From Candidatus Fermentibacterota bacterium (GTDB taxonomy: Bacteria > Fermentibacterota > Fermentibacteria > Fermentibacterales > Fermentibacteraceae), in contig PDSZ01000002.1 in NCBI GenBank assembly GCA_002748705.1, positions 1 through 64,000 of the forward strand: a stretch of 64,000 nt of DNA, in the 5' to 3' direction. Shown piece after piece: positions 9,239 to 17,149 of the stretch (the stretch's first letter is position 1; every line of letters starts with the position of its first letter). The notes beneath the pieces were generated by a model, which worked only from the letters and a program-made list of their open reading frames with translations, was not told where the DNA came from and searched no databases. The position numbers and the translations under genes are program-made.

Positions 9239-9267
9239 AATTTAGCAAACTAAATAAAGAAATGCAA
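9239..9267 (-). promoter_or_regulatory. gcvT: Possible promoter of the gcv operon
   Basis: On the minus strand TTGCAT (9262-9267) and TAAATT (9239-9244) are 17 bases apart, about 70 bases before the gcvT ATG. Both boxes are moderate matches to the sigma-70 consensus. The region is shared with the opposing promoter. Confidence 0.4.
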
Positions 9268-9273
9268 ATCACA

Positions 9274-9302
9274 TTGACCGTTCCAGAGGACGCCTGTATT
9301 AT
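9274..9302 (+). promoter_or_regulatory. Sigma-70-like promoter for the hypothetical gene at 9333
   Basis: TTGACC (9274-9279) and TATTAT (9297-9302) are exactly 17 bases apart, near consensus in both boxes. The next ATG of the open frame at 9333 is about 25 bases past the expected start point. It supports the idea that this frame is expressed. Confidence 0.6.
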
Positions 9303-9332
9303 CTGTTTTGATTCTTCAGAAATGGATGTCAA

Positions 9333-9902
9333 ATGCACGAAATACCAATCTCAACCGAAAAGCTGAAAACAATCACCAGAGAGGCCTCAGGCGATTCTCA
9401 GGTCCGCAGCCAGCTTCTGAGAGAATCGGTCTGCGCCGTATGGCTGAGAAAAAATGGCTTTCCCTGCCTGAGAAATCCCCTGACACCAGGCAAAGACTTC
9501 CGTCGGCAGGCAAGATACAGTCTGATATTTCATGACGGAGCCAGAATACTGGTAAGAGGCTCGGGACATGAACCGTTATCCCTTGACCTCACTGCAGCCG
9601 CAGGCTGCTTCGGTACCGCAGTTGTCTCTTTATTCAATAACAACACCTCAGGCTCAGTAACCGGCTTCCTTCACCTGAGAAACATCTCACCTGAAATGAC
9701 CACTCACGATCTCTCAGCAAAGAACCTTGAAACCCCATCCGATCTTTTAAACTATCTCAACAAACCTGCAAGCTACAGGAAATCGTTTCTTCTACTGTCC
9801 CTCAGGCTGCTCCTCATCGGTGAACCGTGGCCACCGGAATCCTATATAGCAGGGATTCCAGGTTTCAACTGCAGAAAACCGACCCTGCGAAAAACCGATT
9901 GA
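9333..9902 (+). CDS. Hypothetical protein, 189 residues
   Basis: I do not recognise this protein. It has no signal peptide and no clear membrane segment. The central part (FRRQARYSLIFHDGARILVRGSG) looks like a beta-rich domain, and a hydrophobic helix occurs near the C-terminus (KSFLLLSLRLLLIG). It is transcribed opposite to the gcv operon from a good promoter at 9274-9302. No strong ribosome-binding site precedes the ATG at 9333; an ATG at 9322 is in another frame. Codon use is like its neighbours, which argues for a real gene, but there is no functional clue. Confidence 0.5.
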   Translation: MHEIPISTEKLKTITREASGDSQVRSQLLRESVCAVWLRKNGFPCLRNPLTPGKDFRRQARYSLIFHDGARILVRGSGHEPLSLDLTAAAGCFGTAVVSLFNNNTSGSVTGFLHLRNISPEMTTHDLSAKNLETPSDLLNYLNKPASYRKSFLLLSLRLLLIGEPWPPESYIAGIPGFNCRKPTLRKTD

Positions 9903-9940
9903 GTTCTCATTAAAGTTAAACCTGGCGTTCTTCGCTTCAA

Positions 9941-10468
9941 TTACCAGTTTCCTCCACAATACTTAGGGGTTGCTGTTGCATCAACGATCAACCTGCCTTA
10001 ATTGACAGAGCCTCCGTCATCACTGGAAGACGATTCATCATCTCTGTGGCTCTTGCAGGCGGCCAGATGTATCCTCTCGTTTATCTCAGCTATGGCCTGT
10101 GCAGGAAATCTCTTCCTGAATCTGCAAAGCTGTGAATGATCCAGTGGAGGCTTGATCTGGAACTCCTGCAATCCTATGAACCACTGGAGGTAAGGATTCT
10201 CTCTGATCAAGTCAGCAGTCTCCCTGTCTGTCAGACCAAGTTTCTCCTGGATCAGTATGGAACCGAACACGAATCTGCCGGGGAGGGTTGCTGTCCTTCT
10301 TCTCCCGAAACTTCGAAGATAAACTTCTTCCACGAAATCCCAGGGAACCAGCTTTGCCAGCTTGACCCATCTGTTCTCAGTATCCAGCGGTGTCCTGAAC
10401 GGAGTCTTGAAGGCCTCAATTTCCAACTGACGGTTGTTATGCTGATACAATTGAATCTCCAAGTGCAA
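9941..10468 (-). pseudogene. IS5/IS1182-type transposase, N-terminal half with a nonsense codon
   Basis: The first 156 codons give the N-terminal domain of an IS5/IS1182-like transposase (DUF772 type): LPGRFVFGSILIQEKLGLTDRETADLI, then NPYLQWFIGLQEFQ and DHSQLCRFRKRF. The frame stops at a TAA (9998-10000), but reading on in the same frame gives GRLIVDATATPKY, the expected start of the catalytic domain with its first aspartate, and then ends at 9941. Relatives have a lysine codon at the stop, so a single AAA-to-TAA change is likely. The rest of the catalytic domain is absent, so this is a mutated and truncated copy. Confidence 0.8.
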
Positions 10469-10552
10469 GGGTTTTGAGCAAATGTGCTCATGTTGCGTGC
10501 ATTTCTATGCACCTAATATACCCTTATACCGTTGTGTTGTAAAGGTTTAAAG

Positions 10553-10855
10553 CTACAGCGTCAAGCCCTGAATACCTGTCCCTGAATAACTTGAAACGAT
10601 AATATCCTCTGACACTGTCTTGAATCCAACCCTTCCGGCCTGCTTTACGGAAGGGGTGTTATCTGCAGCCACCTGATAGATCGGTCTTAAGCTATTCTCA
10701 AAACACCATTCAGCTGCCACGGAAACAACAGCTATACCATACCCCTTATTCCCGAAGAACTCCACGCGCATACCGCTGGTTGAGTATGAGGCCGCAGTAA
10801 CAACAGCTGTACCATATCCCTTATTCCGGTATTCCGGTTTGCAAATACAAGGTTT
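10553..10855 (-). pseudogene. GNAT acetyltransferase, C-terminal fragment with internal duplication
   Basis: The last 70 residues match the C-terminal half of GNAT-fold N-acetyltransferases: NKGYGIAVVSVAAEWCFENS (acetyl-CoA loop region), then IYQVAADNTPSVKQAGRVGF. The N-terminal half is missing. Upstream in the same frame, the NKGYG-AVV segment occurs a second time (NKGYGTAVVTAA) 75 bases earlier, before a stop near 10856. So the gene is broken and carries a partial tandem duplication. It lies beside a dead transposase, which may have caused the damage. Confidence 0.65.
10716..10829. repeat. Imperfect direct repeat, period 75
   Basis: Two copies of about 40 bases (10716-10754 and 10791-10829) share blocks such as ACAACAGCT, TACCATA and CCCTTATTCC. 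The bases between and after the copies are not alike. The copies lie inside the broken acetyltransferase gene and keep its frame. Confidence 0.75.
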
Positions 10856-10920
10856 TCAGTACCGGAATCTATATCAGAGATAAGCTGCTGCAACCTCATG
10901 GTTTTCATGCTCTGAATCGT

Positions 10921-11718
10921 TTATGCCTGAATCACTCCTGCTCTGGACTGTTTTATGTAAATTACATTAAGGTGGTTCCCCACTTCCATAATGCTTTCCT
11001 CTTCACAGTAGCGATACTGCAAGTCTTTTACCTGGGCATGGATTTCAGGATTATCATACCATTCTTTGTTTAGCGGAAATACCGGCGCAGCAAATTTTTT
11101 CAACACTGACAGGTTGTATCTGTCTCCCCAGTCAAGCAGCTCTTTCATAGTGAAGCTCCTGCAGCCGGTTGATTTACTGTTCACATGAAGAATTCGCGTT
11201 TCCATGTACTTCTTTGCGTCAGAAAAAGAAATACCCATTTTTCGGCTTTGTTCAGCATACATTGCATGGTAGTTGCCCCAGAAAGAATTTACCGAGAGAT
11301 GAATGCAACCCTTTGGTTTGGTTACTCTGACAAGTTCGCTGAAGGCGAGCCGGTGATCGGTGCAGAAACCGATGGCATCTCCGAGACACATTACATAGTC
11401 AAAGTGTTCTGAAGGGTATGGCAGATTCTGAATGTCGCCGGACTTTGTACTGACTCTGTTCTGAATTCCGCTTTTTCGAAATTTTACCTCAGCCCGGGCA
11501 AGCATCGGTTCGCTGATATCCAGATTCAGGCACACAAGTTTTTCCCGGAGTTTGGCTGCCCGAATAGAAAACTCTCCAGTACCGCCCCCGGCATCGAGCA
11601 AAAGCCCTTCTTCAGGAAGAAAGAAATCAAGGTAATGCTCAATCATCTCAAACCACAGGTCATAGTATGGCCCCTGAGTGCTCTGGTCATAGGCCTCACC
11701 ATCATCATATAGAACCAT
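10921..11718 (-). CDS. SAM-dependent methyltransferase, class I
   Basis: A 265-residue cytosolic protein with a Rossmann-type methyltransferase domain. Motif I is LDAGGGTGEF (41-50), followed by the acidic LDIS after strand 2, GDIQNLPYPSEHFDYVMCLGD at motif II/III, and SELVRVTKPKG. This pattern resembles small-molecule methyltransferases of the UbiE/COQ5 group; the substrate cannot be told. The ATG has AAAGG nine bases upstream, and a promoter candidate lies at 11764-11792. It appears to be a single-gene unit amid decayed sequences. Confidence 0.85.
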   Translation of the reverse strand: MVLYDDGEAYDQSTQGPYYDLWFEMIEHYLDFFLPEEGLLLDAGGGTGEFSIRAAKLREKLVCLNLDISEPMLARAEVKFRKSGIQNRVSTKSGDIQNLPYPSEHFDYVMCLGDAIGFCTDHRLAFSELVRVTKPKGCIHLSVNSFWGNYHAMYAEQSRKMGISFSDAKKYMETRILHVNSKSTGCRSFTMKELLDWGDRYNLSVLKKFAAPVFPLNKEWYDNPEIHAQVKDLQYRYCEEESIMEVGNHLNVIYIKQSRAGVIQA

Positions 11719-11763
11719 ATCTAAACCTTTCTGAAACAGTTGAAAGGAATAATTTTGTTGCTT

Positions 11764-11792
11764 ATCCTATCATGATAATATACCTATCTCAA
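11764..11792 (-). promoter_or_regulatory. Possible promoter of the methyltransferase gene
   Basis: On the minus strand TTGAGA (11787-11792) and TAGGAT (11764-11769) are 17 bases apart, giving a leader of about 40 bases to the ATG at 11718. Moderate matches only. Confidence 0.4.
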
Positions 11793-11824
11793 TAGACACA
11801 AATCTGTTCTTTCCGCAGCTGTTT

Positions 11825-11987
11825 CTGAACCAATGCGGCAGAAGCCTGATAGAAATATCGGTCATCATTGTCTTTTGCGTCCTATGGCTGCCTGAATCAA
11901 TTTACTGCTGAAGCATAGAAACATGCTTGACGGTCTTTTCAGCAGGGTCTTATTGAATTGCTGCCGGAATTCATTTGCTGCTGAAGG
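11825..11987. repeat. Three imperfect direct copies, periods about 67 and 73
   Basis: The clearest pair is GCTGCCTGAATCAATTTACT.. at 11887 and GCTGCCGGAATTCATTTGCT.. at 11960, exactly 73 bases apart, both ending GCTGAAG. A weaker copy (CTGAACCAAT...GAAGCCTGATAGAAA) starts at 11825. The copy at 11960 codes for the end of the decayed sorting-domain frame at 11939-12175. Confidence 0.65.
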
Positions 11988-12175
11988 ACAACAGAGATTC
12001 TCTGCCTGTTAAATATTCTCACAGCGACCATTCCAGGTTCATTCAGACCAAAAGCTGCACCGGAACTGACAGGATTGAGAGAAAAACTGAGGTTCAGTCT
12101 TCCGGAATAAACCTGTGAGATACCGGCTTGATTCACTGTAATGCTCATTGTATCCGCTGAAGCTCCAACTCCCAA
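11939..12175 (-). pseudogene. Remnant of a C-terminal sorting-domain (FlgD/T9SS-like) protein
   Basis: Only about 78 codons are open. The part LNLSFSLNPVSSGAAFGL, then EPGMVAVRIFN, matches the usual start of C-terminal secretion/sorting domains (strand, NPV, strand with VRI). A large extracellular protein would be expected in front, but nothing coding is recognised upstream. The end (LQQQMNSGSNSI) is close to the family pattern, but the final strands are lost. I read it as the tail of a deleted secreted protein. Confidence 0.5.
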
Positions 12176-12234
12176 GTCTCAGGATATAACACAAAGTTCA
12201 CCGGTGAGTGGAACGAGTTTGGTGTAACAACTCA

Positions 12235-12864
12235 CTACCCTTTATTTTTTGCTATAAATCTAATTGCAAGTTTATATGTTTGATGAATATTTTTATGAGT
12301 GATATTCCAGCTCTCCAACTCTTTTTCAACTAATTCTCTATGTTTTTTACTAATGTCTCTCAAAGCGTTTCCGACAGATTTTCTTACATATTCACTTTCA
12401 TCGTTTTTGTATTTTCCGAGAAGAGAAATTGCAATATCTGGATTCTTATCAAAATAAGAGCGACTTGTCCAAATTCGTAAACCTTCGGTCACTGCCCTTC
12501 GTTGATTAGGATTGGAAGATTTTAACCATTCATGAATATACGGTAAAGATTGCTCATAGCCAATGTCTGCACAAAATGTATCGAACGCTTTAGCTAAGAT
12601 TTCTTGTACTCGCCAATCTTTATCAAGACTAACTTTTTCTTTTAATATTAATAGACTTTTATTTGATGTGGCAGCCAAGTATCCAAATACAAATGTTGCT
12701 AATGCGCGGACTTGATATGCTTCATGCTCGTAAAACTCCTGACATAATTTAAAAACAGTATCAGAATCGTATTCTTCATATAATTCGTATGATGCTTTCT
12801 GAATGTCAAGAAAACCTCTTTGGGTCTTTTTTACCCGTTCTATAATATTTTGTATTTTTTTCAT
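12235..12864 (-). CDS. HEAT-repeat DNA alkylation repair family protein
   Basis: A 209-residue, all-helical protein of the DNA alkylation repair HEAT family. Diagnostic pieces are DKDWRVQEILAKAFD, NPNQRRAVTEGLRIWTSR, and DDESEYVRKSVGNALRDISKKH, where repeats of the HEAT fold line a DNA-binding concave surface. Relatives excise alkylated bases or bind damaged DNA. The gene is much richer in A and T than everything around it, with many AAA, ATT and TTT codons, and lacks a clear ribosome-binding site, which suggests recent acquisition. A different, AlkD-type relative lies at 54558-55259. Confidence 0.8.
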   Translation of the reverse strand: MKKIQNIIERVKKTQRGFLDIQKASYELYEEYDSDTVFKLCQEFYEHEAYQVRALATFVFGYLAATSNKSLLILKEKVSLDKDWRVQEILAKAFDTFCADIGYEQSLPYIHEWLKSSNPNQRRAVTEGLRIWTSRSYFDKNPDIAISLLGKYKNDESEYVRKSVGNALRDISKKHRELVEKELESWNITHKNIHQTYKLAIRFIAKNKG

Positions 12865-13176
12865 CAGAAATGTTTTTTGTTCAAGTCACTTTATCCTCTG
12901 GAGGGTAACCATAGGTTCATTGGAACCATATTCAGCGTAGAAGCAATCTTATCACAGCCTGCCATTGATATGACCGGACTGTCAAAGCCTATCAAGGGCA
13001 AGCCTTTGCGCTGGCTCGGTCATCTGGAATCTCGACTTCATGCACAAGATTTAATCTGATAACCGCTGGGCATAGCCGCTGAAAAGCATCTTGTTACATA
13101 GTTGTTTAACGCTGAAAGAGATGCCCCTTTTTATTTCAAATGTCAAGCCTCAATATGACCAGATGATTCCAAACCT

Positions 13177-13395
13177 GTGCATACACAGACAAAAGATAAA
13201 CTCAGTCAGGAATTCTTCTGCCCAATATTCATCTGCAATGAGAACTGTCTGCTTAAACACCTGCCCTTCTGCAGTAAAGTCTCAGACTGCTTACAACAGC
13301 AGAAATACTATCCTCCACCTTGTTTAACTAGCTGTACAGCTGGATCTTTCCTAAATGTAAACTTCCCCCTGTGTCTGGCCTGTGGTCAGACCTGA
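13177..13395 (+). CDS. Doubtful small cysteine-rich frame
   Basis: A 72-codon frame from a GTG with nine cysteines in pairs (CPIFIC, ENC, PFC, SDC, PPPCLTSC, LCLAC). Regular cysteine spacing is unusual for chance sequence and might bind zinc or an Fe-S cluster. There is no convincing ribosome-binding site or known family, and it could be noise in a decayed region. It runs towards the selenoprotein candidate. Reported only because of the cysteines. Confidence 0.2.
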   Translation: MHTQTKDKLSQEFFCPIFICNENCLLKHLPFCSKVSDCLQQQKYYPPPCLTSCTAGSFLNVNFPLCLACGQT

Positions 13396-13427
13396 CGGCG
13401 GAAGAATTGTGTAACTGTTATCTCTCC

Positions 13428-13685
13428 TTATGTAAGCTTCTCCCTGAGGAAATCAGCCATTTGCTGTTTGTCCAGCGAGACCGCCAGCGGTATCAGCTCA
13501 TTGTCTAACAAAACATTTGTTGAGCTTCTGAAATTGTACTCCCGGGCCTCTTCGGAATCAGTGGTGAATATGCCCAGATCGATCTTATCCCCAAACATTT
13601 CCTTCATTTGCTCGGCTACAACTATAGCCTTCCTGCAAGATATTCAGTTAGGTTGCCCGCTGTGGAACACCAGCAGCTTAGCCAT
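13428..13685 (-). CDS. Probable small thioredoxin-fold selenoprotein (UxxC)
   Basis: Eighty-five codons run from an ATG at 13685 to a TAA at 13428, interrupted by a single in-frame TGA at codon 14 (13644-13646). Read through as selenocysteine, the N-terminus is MAKLLVFHSG-QPN-U-ISC-RKA: a short beta strand, then U14-I-S-C17 at the start of a helix, the position of the CxxC redox pair in thioredoxin-like proteins. The rest (IVVAEQMKEMFGDKIDLGI, DSEEAREYNFRSST) fits a small thioredoxin fold with a strand-helix pattern. AAGGAG stands seven bases before the ATG, a promoter candidate lies upstream, and a SECIS-like hairpin follows the UGA. A simple nonsense mutation is the alternative, since broken genes surround it. 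Confidence 0.65.
13614..13646 (-). promoter_or_regulatory. SECIS-like hairpin after the in-frame UGA
   Basis: Twenty bases after the UGA (13644-13646) the mRNA can form GGCUAU/GUAGCC (13624-13629 with 13614-13619) closed by the four-base loop AGUU. Bacterial SECIS elements need a hairpin at about this distance with a G in the first two loop positions and usually a U, and all hold here. An outer UUGC/GCAA pairing could extend the stem. Confidence 0.55.
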
Positions 13686-13878
13686 CACATTTCTCCTTTT
13701 CAGTATGGGTGTTACAGGCTGTTTACAAAAGATTTACGGCACACCGTCAATCCTGTCTGCATGATCCTCTGTACTCTCTGCCCAAAGCAATCTCCTCCAT
13801 GGGCAATCACACCTGCGCTTCAAGCCTTGCTTCTACCCTGGAACCCGCTTTCAGCACAGCACAAAAAAATCATACTCA

Positions 13879-13907
13879 AGGTTATCACATCACAGGTTTC
13901 TTGTCAA
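13879..13907 (-). promoter_or_regulatory. Promoter candidate for the selenoprotein gene
   Basis: On the minus strand a perfect TTGACA (13902-13907) is followed after 17 bases by TAACCT (13879-13884), a weak -10. It would give a leader of roughly 190 bases before the ATG at 13685. Confidence 0.4.
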
Positions 13908-14471
13908 CATGATTTCTTCTTCACTGACCGGACATCAGCAGGAATATCTGAAACCGGTATTCCTCCGCCAATGGAGCATACCAGGCAAAAACTTTTTTCT
14001 CAGTCACAATCTGCATAACACAAAACAGCAGTACTGTTAAGCTATGCTGCAACACTGCTGCACTTTCAGCGTAATGCCATCTTTCCAGCCCCTCTCACAC
14101 AGCGGCAGCCGCATCCTCAGCAGAGACTTCAAGTAACTATTCGGAAACATCAAGGGGAGAAGATGCTCTTTCAGCAGCATTCAGTGAGAACAATTTTCCA
14201 TTTCTTTTCTCTGCAGGCACTTCATTTTCCTCTGCCATATCAGGCACTTCAGCCAGTTTTTTCAGTCTCCATCATGATCGAAGACAAACATTCTCACATC
14301 TCCAATACTTCAACGAGGATACTGATTTCAGTTGACTTGAGTTTCTTGTAAAGAATGAACGACATTTGTGATATTGCAGATGTTATGCCTGCGAAGAACT
14401 TTTGGCAGTTTACAGAAGATATTGAACCGTGCATGAAAACAGGCAAAGAGCCGGAGAAAACTTGCAAGGCT
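13908..14471. other. Spacer without recognisable gene
   Basis: I see no convincing coding region, RNA gene or hairpin here on either strand. Short frames exist but have no ribosome-binding site or familiar sequence. It is probably decayed DNA between the selenoprotein promoter and the repeat locus at 14472. Confidence 0.5.
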
Positions 14472-14653
14472 GTTACAATCAGAATTTCTCTGATTACCGC
14501 TGGAACACACAGCTGGCATTCTGGAAGTCAAGTGACTGGGCACTGGTTACAATCAGAATTACTCTGATTTCCCATGGAACCCGGAGTTTTATTGCTCTGC
14601 TCTTATAGCCCTCGCCATATCACAATCTGAGTTTATCTGATTTTTGATGGAAC
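14472..14653. repeat. Three 35-base imperfect direct repeats, periods 74 and 73
   Basis: Copies at 14472-14506, 14546-14580 and 14619-14653. The first two share GTTACAATCAGAATT-CTCTGATT and end GGAAC; the third is more diverged. Each begins with an ATCAGA/TCTGAT-type dyad. The 38 bases between copies are unrelated, giving a CRISPR-like spacing, but identity is too low and no cas gene is near. Confidence 0.85.
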
Positions 14654-14779
14654 CAGGGGCGCAAATCAATTATTCACCTGGAGCAGAAGCAGAAGAGATA
14701 TCTGCATCTGCCCAGGTGGATACTAAATTCTGTTCGGGGAAGATAGAACCGGTGAAATGATGATTCAGGTTTTCGGTTA

Positions 14780-15691
14780 TTAACCTTCTATCTGCGGTTC
14801 CATGTGGTGGCCGTTCATGGGAATCGGGCACATTGATTCAGGACCGAACCACTTTTCGTAAATCTGGTGGAATTCACCGGAGAGCCACAGTTCATGAAGG
14901 GCGTAATTTACAATGTCTGCCCAGTCAGAGTCATTTTCAGGAACGCCGATGGCAAAGTATGCAGGGGAATAGAGAGTCTCGGTTACAGCAAGAAGCGTTT
15001 CCGGTCCCACTGTGTATCCTGCACGCATGGCGGTGTTGATAACGATTGAGTTGTCATCTGTGAAGCCGTCGATCTGACCGTTGACAAGTGCTTCGATTCC
15101 TGCAGTATGGTTATCGAACTGCTGAAGTACAGGGGCTTCCCATCCCTGAGCCTCAAAGTATGCCTGAATTTCCCCTTCTGAAGAGGAAGATCGCTTAATT
15201 CCTATTGTGGCGCCCTGGAAATCATCAAGGTCTCTTTCGCCAAGGCTGATGTTGTAGAGAACGCCTTTACCGTCCCATCCGTAAGGCACTGAGAAGTCGA
15301 TGTTCTCATCTCGTTTTCTGGTGTTGTTGGTGTGGCAGAGAGACATGTGTATTTCACCTGACTGAACCCAGCTGATTCTGGTTTCATCGGTGACAGGAAC
15401 AAATGACAGCTGAAGTTCTGTTCCGGTAAGCTCTGAGAGTTCTTCAACAACAGCCCTTGCAATATCCACATCGTACCCCACAAGGCTGCCTGTTTCATCC
15501 ATGTATCCGAAAGGCGCAGCTTCCTGACCTACGCCGATGATAACTTCACCGGATTCCTTAACCTGTTCAAGCACGCTTACTGCTTGCTCATATGGTGCAG
15601 CGGCTCCTGCATTCTCAGGATGCTGCATTCCTTCGCCGCAGGCAGTGAAGAGTAGAAATGCCGCAAGAATTGCAGCAAGTGCGATTTTCAT
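14780..15691 (-). CDS. Amino-acid ABC transporter substrate-binding lipoprotein
   Basis: A 303-residue extracytoplasmic binding protein of the family-3 (polar amino acid) type. The N-terminus is a lipoprotein signal (hydrophobic stretch then LFTAC, lipid-modified C18). Typical family pieces are APFGYMDETGSLVGYDVDIA and a late segment ENDSDWADIVNYALHEL. It should capture an amino acid and pass it to the permeases encoded just upstream in the same orientation; it is the last gene of the set. The exact substrate cannot be seen, though Glu/Gln/Asp or a basic amino acid is usual for the family. Confidence 0.92.
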   Translation of the reverse strand: MKIALAAILAAFLLFTACGEGMQHPENAGAAAPYEQAVSVLEQVKESGEVIIGVGQEAAPFGYMDETGSLVGYDVDIARAVVEELSELTGTELQLSFVPVTDETRISWVQSGEIHMSLCHTNNTRKRDENIDFSVPYGWDGKGVLYNISLGERDLDDFQGATIGIKRSSSSEGEIQAYFEAQGWEAPVLQQFDNHTAGIEALVNGQIDGFTDDNSIVINTAMRAGYTVGPETLLAVTETLYSPAYFAIGVPENDSDWADIVNYALHELWLSGEFHQIYEKWFGPESMCPIPMNGHHMEPQIEG

Positions 15692-15702
15692 TGTTTTTCC
15701 TT

Positions 15703-16425
15703 TCAGTTGGAGGGTACCTGTAGGTTATACTTTTCAAAGTGTTTAACAAGTTTTGAACCGAGGAATGAGATACTCCAGTAGATAAGCACTATTATAATAA
15801 GAATAAGTTGGTAACTTCCGGGGTCAGCTGTGAAGAGCTGTCTGCCTGTGTAGGTCAGCTCTCCGACTGCCACGGCGGTCAATACCGAAGTGTCTTTGAA
15901 CACCGTTATAAGAAGGCTGGCCACAGCAGGAAGCATTGTTCTGAGAGCTATGGGCAGCCTTATTTTTATCAGAACGGTCAAAGGCTTCAGCCCAAGCAGT
16001 TTTGCCGCTTCAAGTGTTTCAGGAGCCACAGCTATAAAACCTGATCTCAGTATTTCTCCCAGATAAACCGATGCATACAATGAGAATGCAGCAATCGCAA
16101 GAACAACCGGCGGGATTCTCAGCTTCAGCAGAGGATACGGCAGATAGAAGAACAGCAGCACAATGGTCATTACAGGTATCGCTCTGACTGTTTCGGTTAT
16201 GGTTCTGGAAACTGCTGAACCAAACCACTGAATCGCTCTTACAGAAAGGGGGCGATTCTTTTTTTCTTCGCCTCTCAGAAGAGCCAGTAAAAGACCGGGA
16301 AAGGCACCGAAAAACAAAGCGGCTGCTGTAATCAGCAGAGAAAGCTGCAGGCCTCCTGTTGACTGTAAGAATTCAGGGTAAAGGGGGTTAAGGAATTCAT
16401 CGGCTACCGGAAAACCCTGCCACAA
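15703..16425 (-). CDS. Amino-acid ABC transporter permease (HisM/GlnP type)
   Basis: A 240-residue inner-membrane permease with about five hydrophobic helices. The EAA loop that contacts the ATPase is visible as ETLEAAKLLGLKPLTVLIKIRLP in the middle, next to ETVRAIPVMTIVLLFFYLP, a hallmark of polar amino-acid permeases. It is 13 bases from the second permease upstream and 11 bases from the binding-protein gene, so one operon with a heterodimeric permease is likely. Confidence 0.92.
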   Translation of the reverse strand: MWQGFPVADEFLNPLYPEFLQSTGGLQLSLLITAAALFFGAFPGLLLALLRGEEKKNRPLSVRAIQWFGSAVSRTITETVRAIPVMTIVLLFFYLPYPLLKLRIPPVVLAIAAFSLYASVYLGEILRSGFIAVAPETLEAAKLLGLKPLTVLIKIRLPIALRTMLPAVASLLITVFKDTSVLTAVAVGELTYTGRQLFTADPGSYQLILIIIVLIYWSISFLGSKLVKHFEKYNLQVPSN

Positions 16426-16438
16426 AACTCGAAGAAGA

Positions 16439-17149
16439 TCACTCCAGCTCAGAGACGCCTGCCTTTCCTGAAAGCCTTTTACCTATTGAAGAAAGACAGA
16501 GGCTCACAAGAATTGCCAGTATCAGGTACACGGCTGTGGAAAATACCAGCGGTTCTGCCCATGCAAATGTCTGGCCTGCTATTCTGCCGCTCTGCCCCAT
16601 CAGTTCCATTCTGTGCAGATTGAGAGGAAGAACCAGCGCCACTGAGGAATTCTTCATGTTGTGAATAATTCTGGTGGAGAGGCCGGGAAAAGCTATGCGC
16701 AATGCCTGGGGCAAAACAACCTTCAGCAGTGTACGACATCTTCCCAGGCCGAGAGTTACACCGGCTTCATACTGTTCTGATGGAACCGCTCGCAGCCCTG
16801 ACCTGACAAGCTCTGACACATATGCCCCTGTGTTGAGGGAAAGTCCCACTACCACAAGACTAAACTCCATTCCTGCAGGAAAAGTGATTCCCAGTAGTTC
16901 CCTTGTGAGAGCAGGAAGACTGTAAGAAAGCAGAAGAAGCATGGGTACAGGCGGTATGTTTCTGAACACATCTGTGAACAGGGAGGCAAGGAACTTTCTG
17001 CCATATCTGCCATAACCTGCCAGGGCAACTGCTGTACCAAGAAGAAGCGCTGTTGCGCCGCTGAGAAAACTTATCAGCAGGGTATTGCCTGCTCCAAGAA
17101 GCAGCCAGTCAATGTATGGTTCAGAGAAAACATACCTGGCAAGATTCAT
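16439..17149 (-). CDS. Amino-acid ABC transporter permease
   Basis: The second permease, 236 residues, with several membrane helices, the FRNIPPVPMLLLLSYSLP segment and the EAA loop EQYEAGVTLGLGRCRTLLKVVLPQ. It shares one base with the ATPase gene upstream. Together with the gene downstream it should form the membrane channel of the amino-acid importer. Confidence 0.92.
   Translation of the reverse strand: MNLARYVFSEPYIDWLLLGAGNTLLISFLSGATALLLGTAVALAGYGRYGRKFLASLFTDVFRNIPPVPMLLLLSYSLPALTRELLGITFPAGMEFSLVVVGLSLNTGAYVSELVRSGLRAVPSEQYEAGVTLGLGRCRTLLKVVLPQALRIAFPGLSTRIIHNMKNSSVALVLPLNLHRMELMGQSGRIAGQTFAWAEPLVFSTAVYLILAILVSLCLSSIGKRLSGKAGVSELE

Noticed and set aside
9172..9332. Glycine riboswitch before gcvT
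   Set aside because: The conserved glycine-aptamer blocks are not found on the minus strand; only promoter-like sequences are visible.
9998..10000. In-frame stop in the transposase as possible recoding
   Set aside because: It is TAA, not TGA, at a position where relatives have lysine, and the gene is also truncated, so a nonsense mutation is the simpler reading.
13686..13880. Further reading frames with in-frame TGA in the leader of the selenoprotein gene
   Set aside because: Two frames show TGA codons near cysteines, but they have no ribosome-binding site, no clear fold pattern and more than one stop.
14472..14653. CRISPR-like array of three repeats
   Set aside because: Spacing of 35-base repeats and 38-base spacers fits, but the repeats are only partly alike, there are just three, and no cas gene is in the window.
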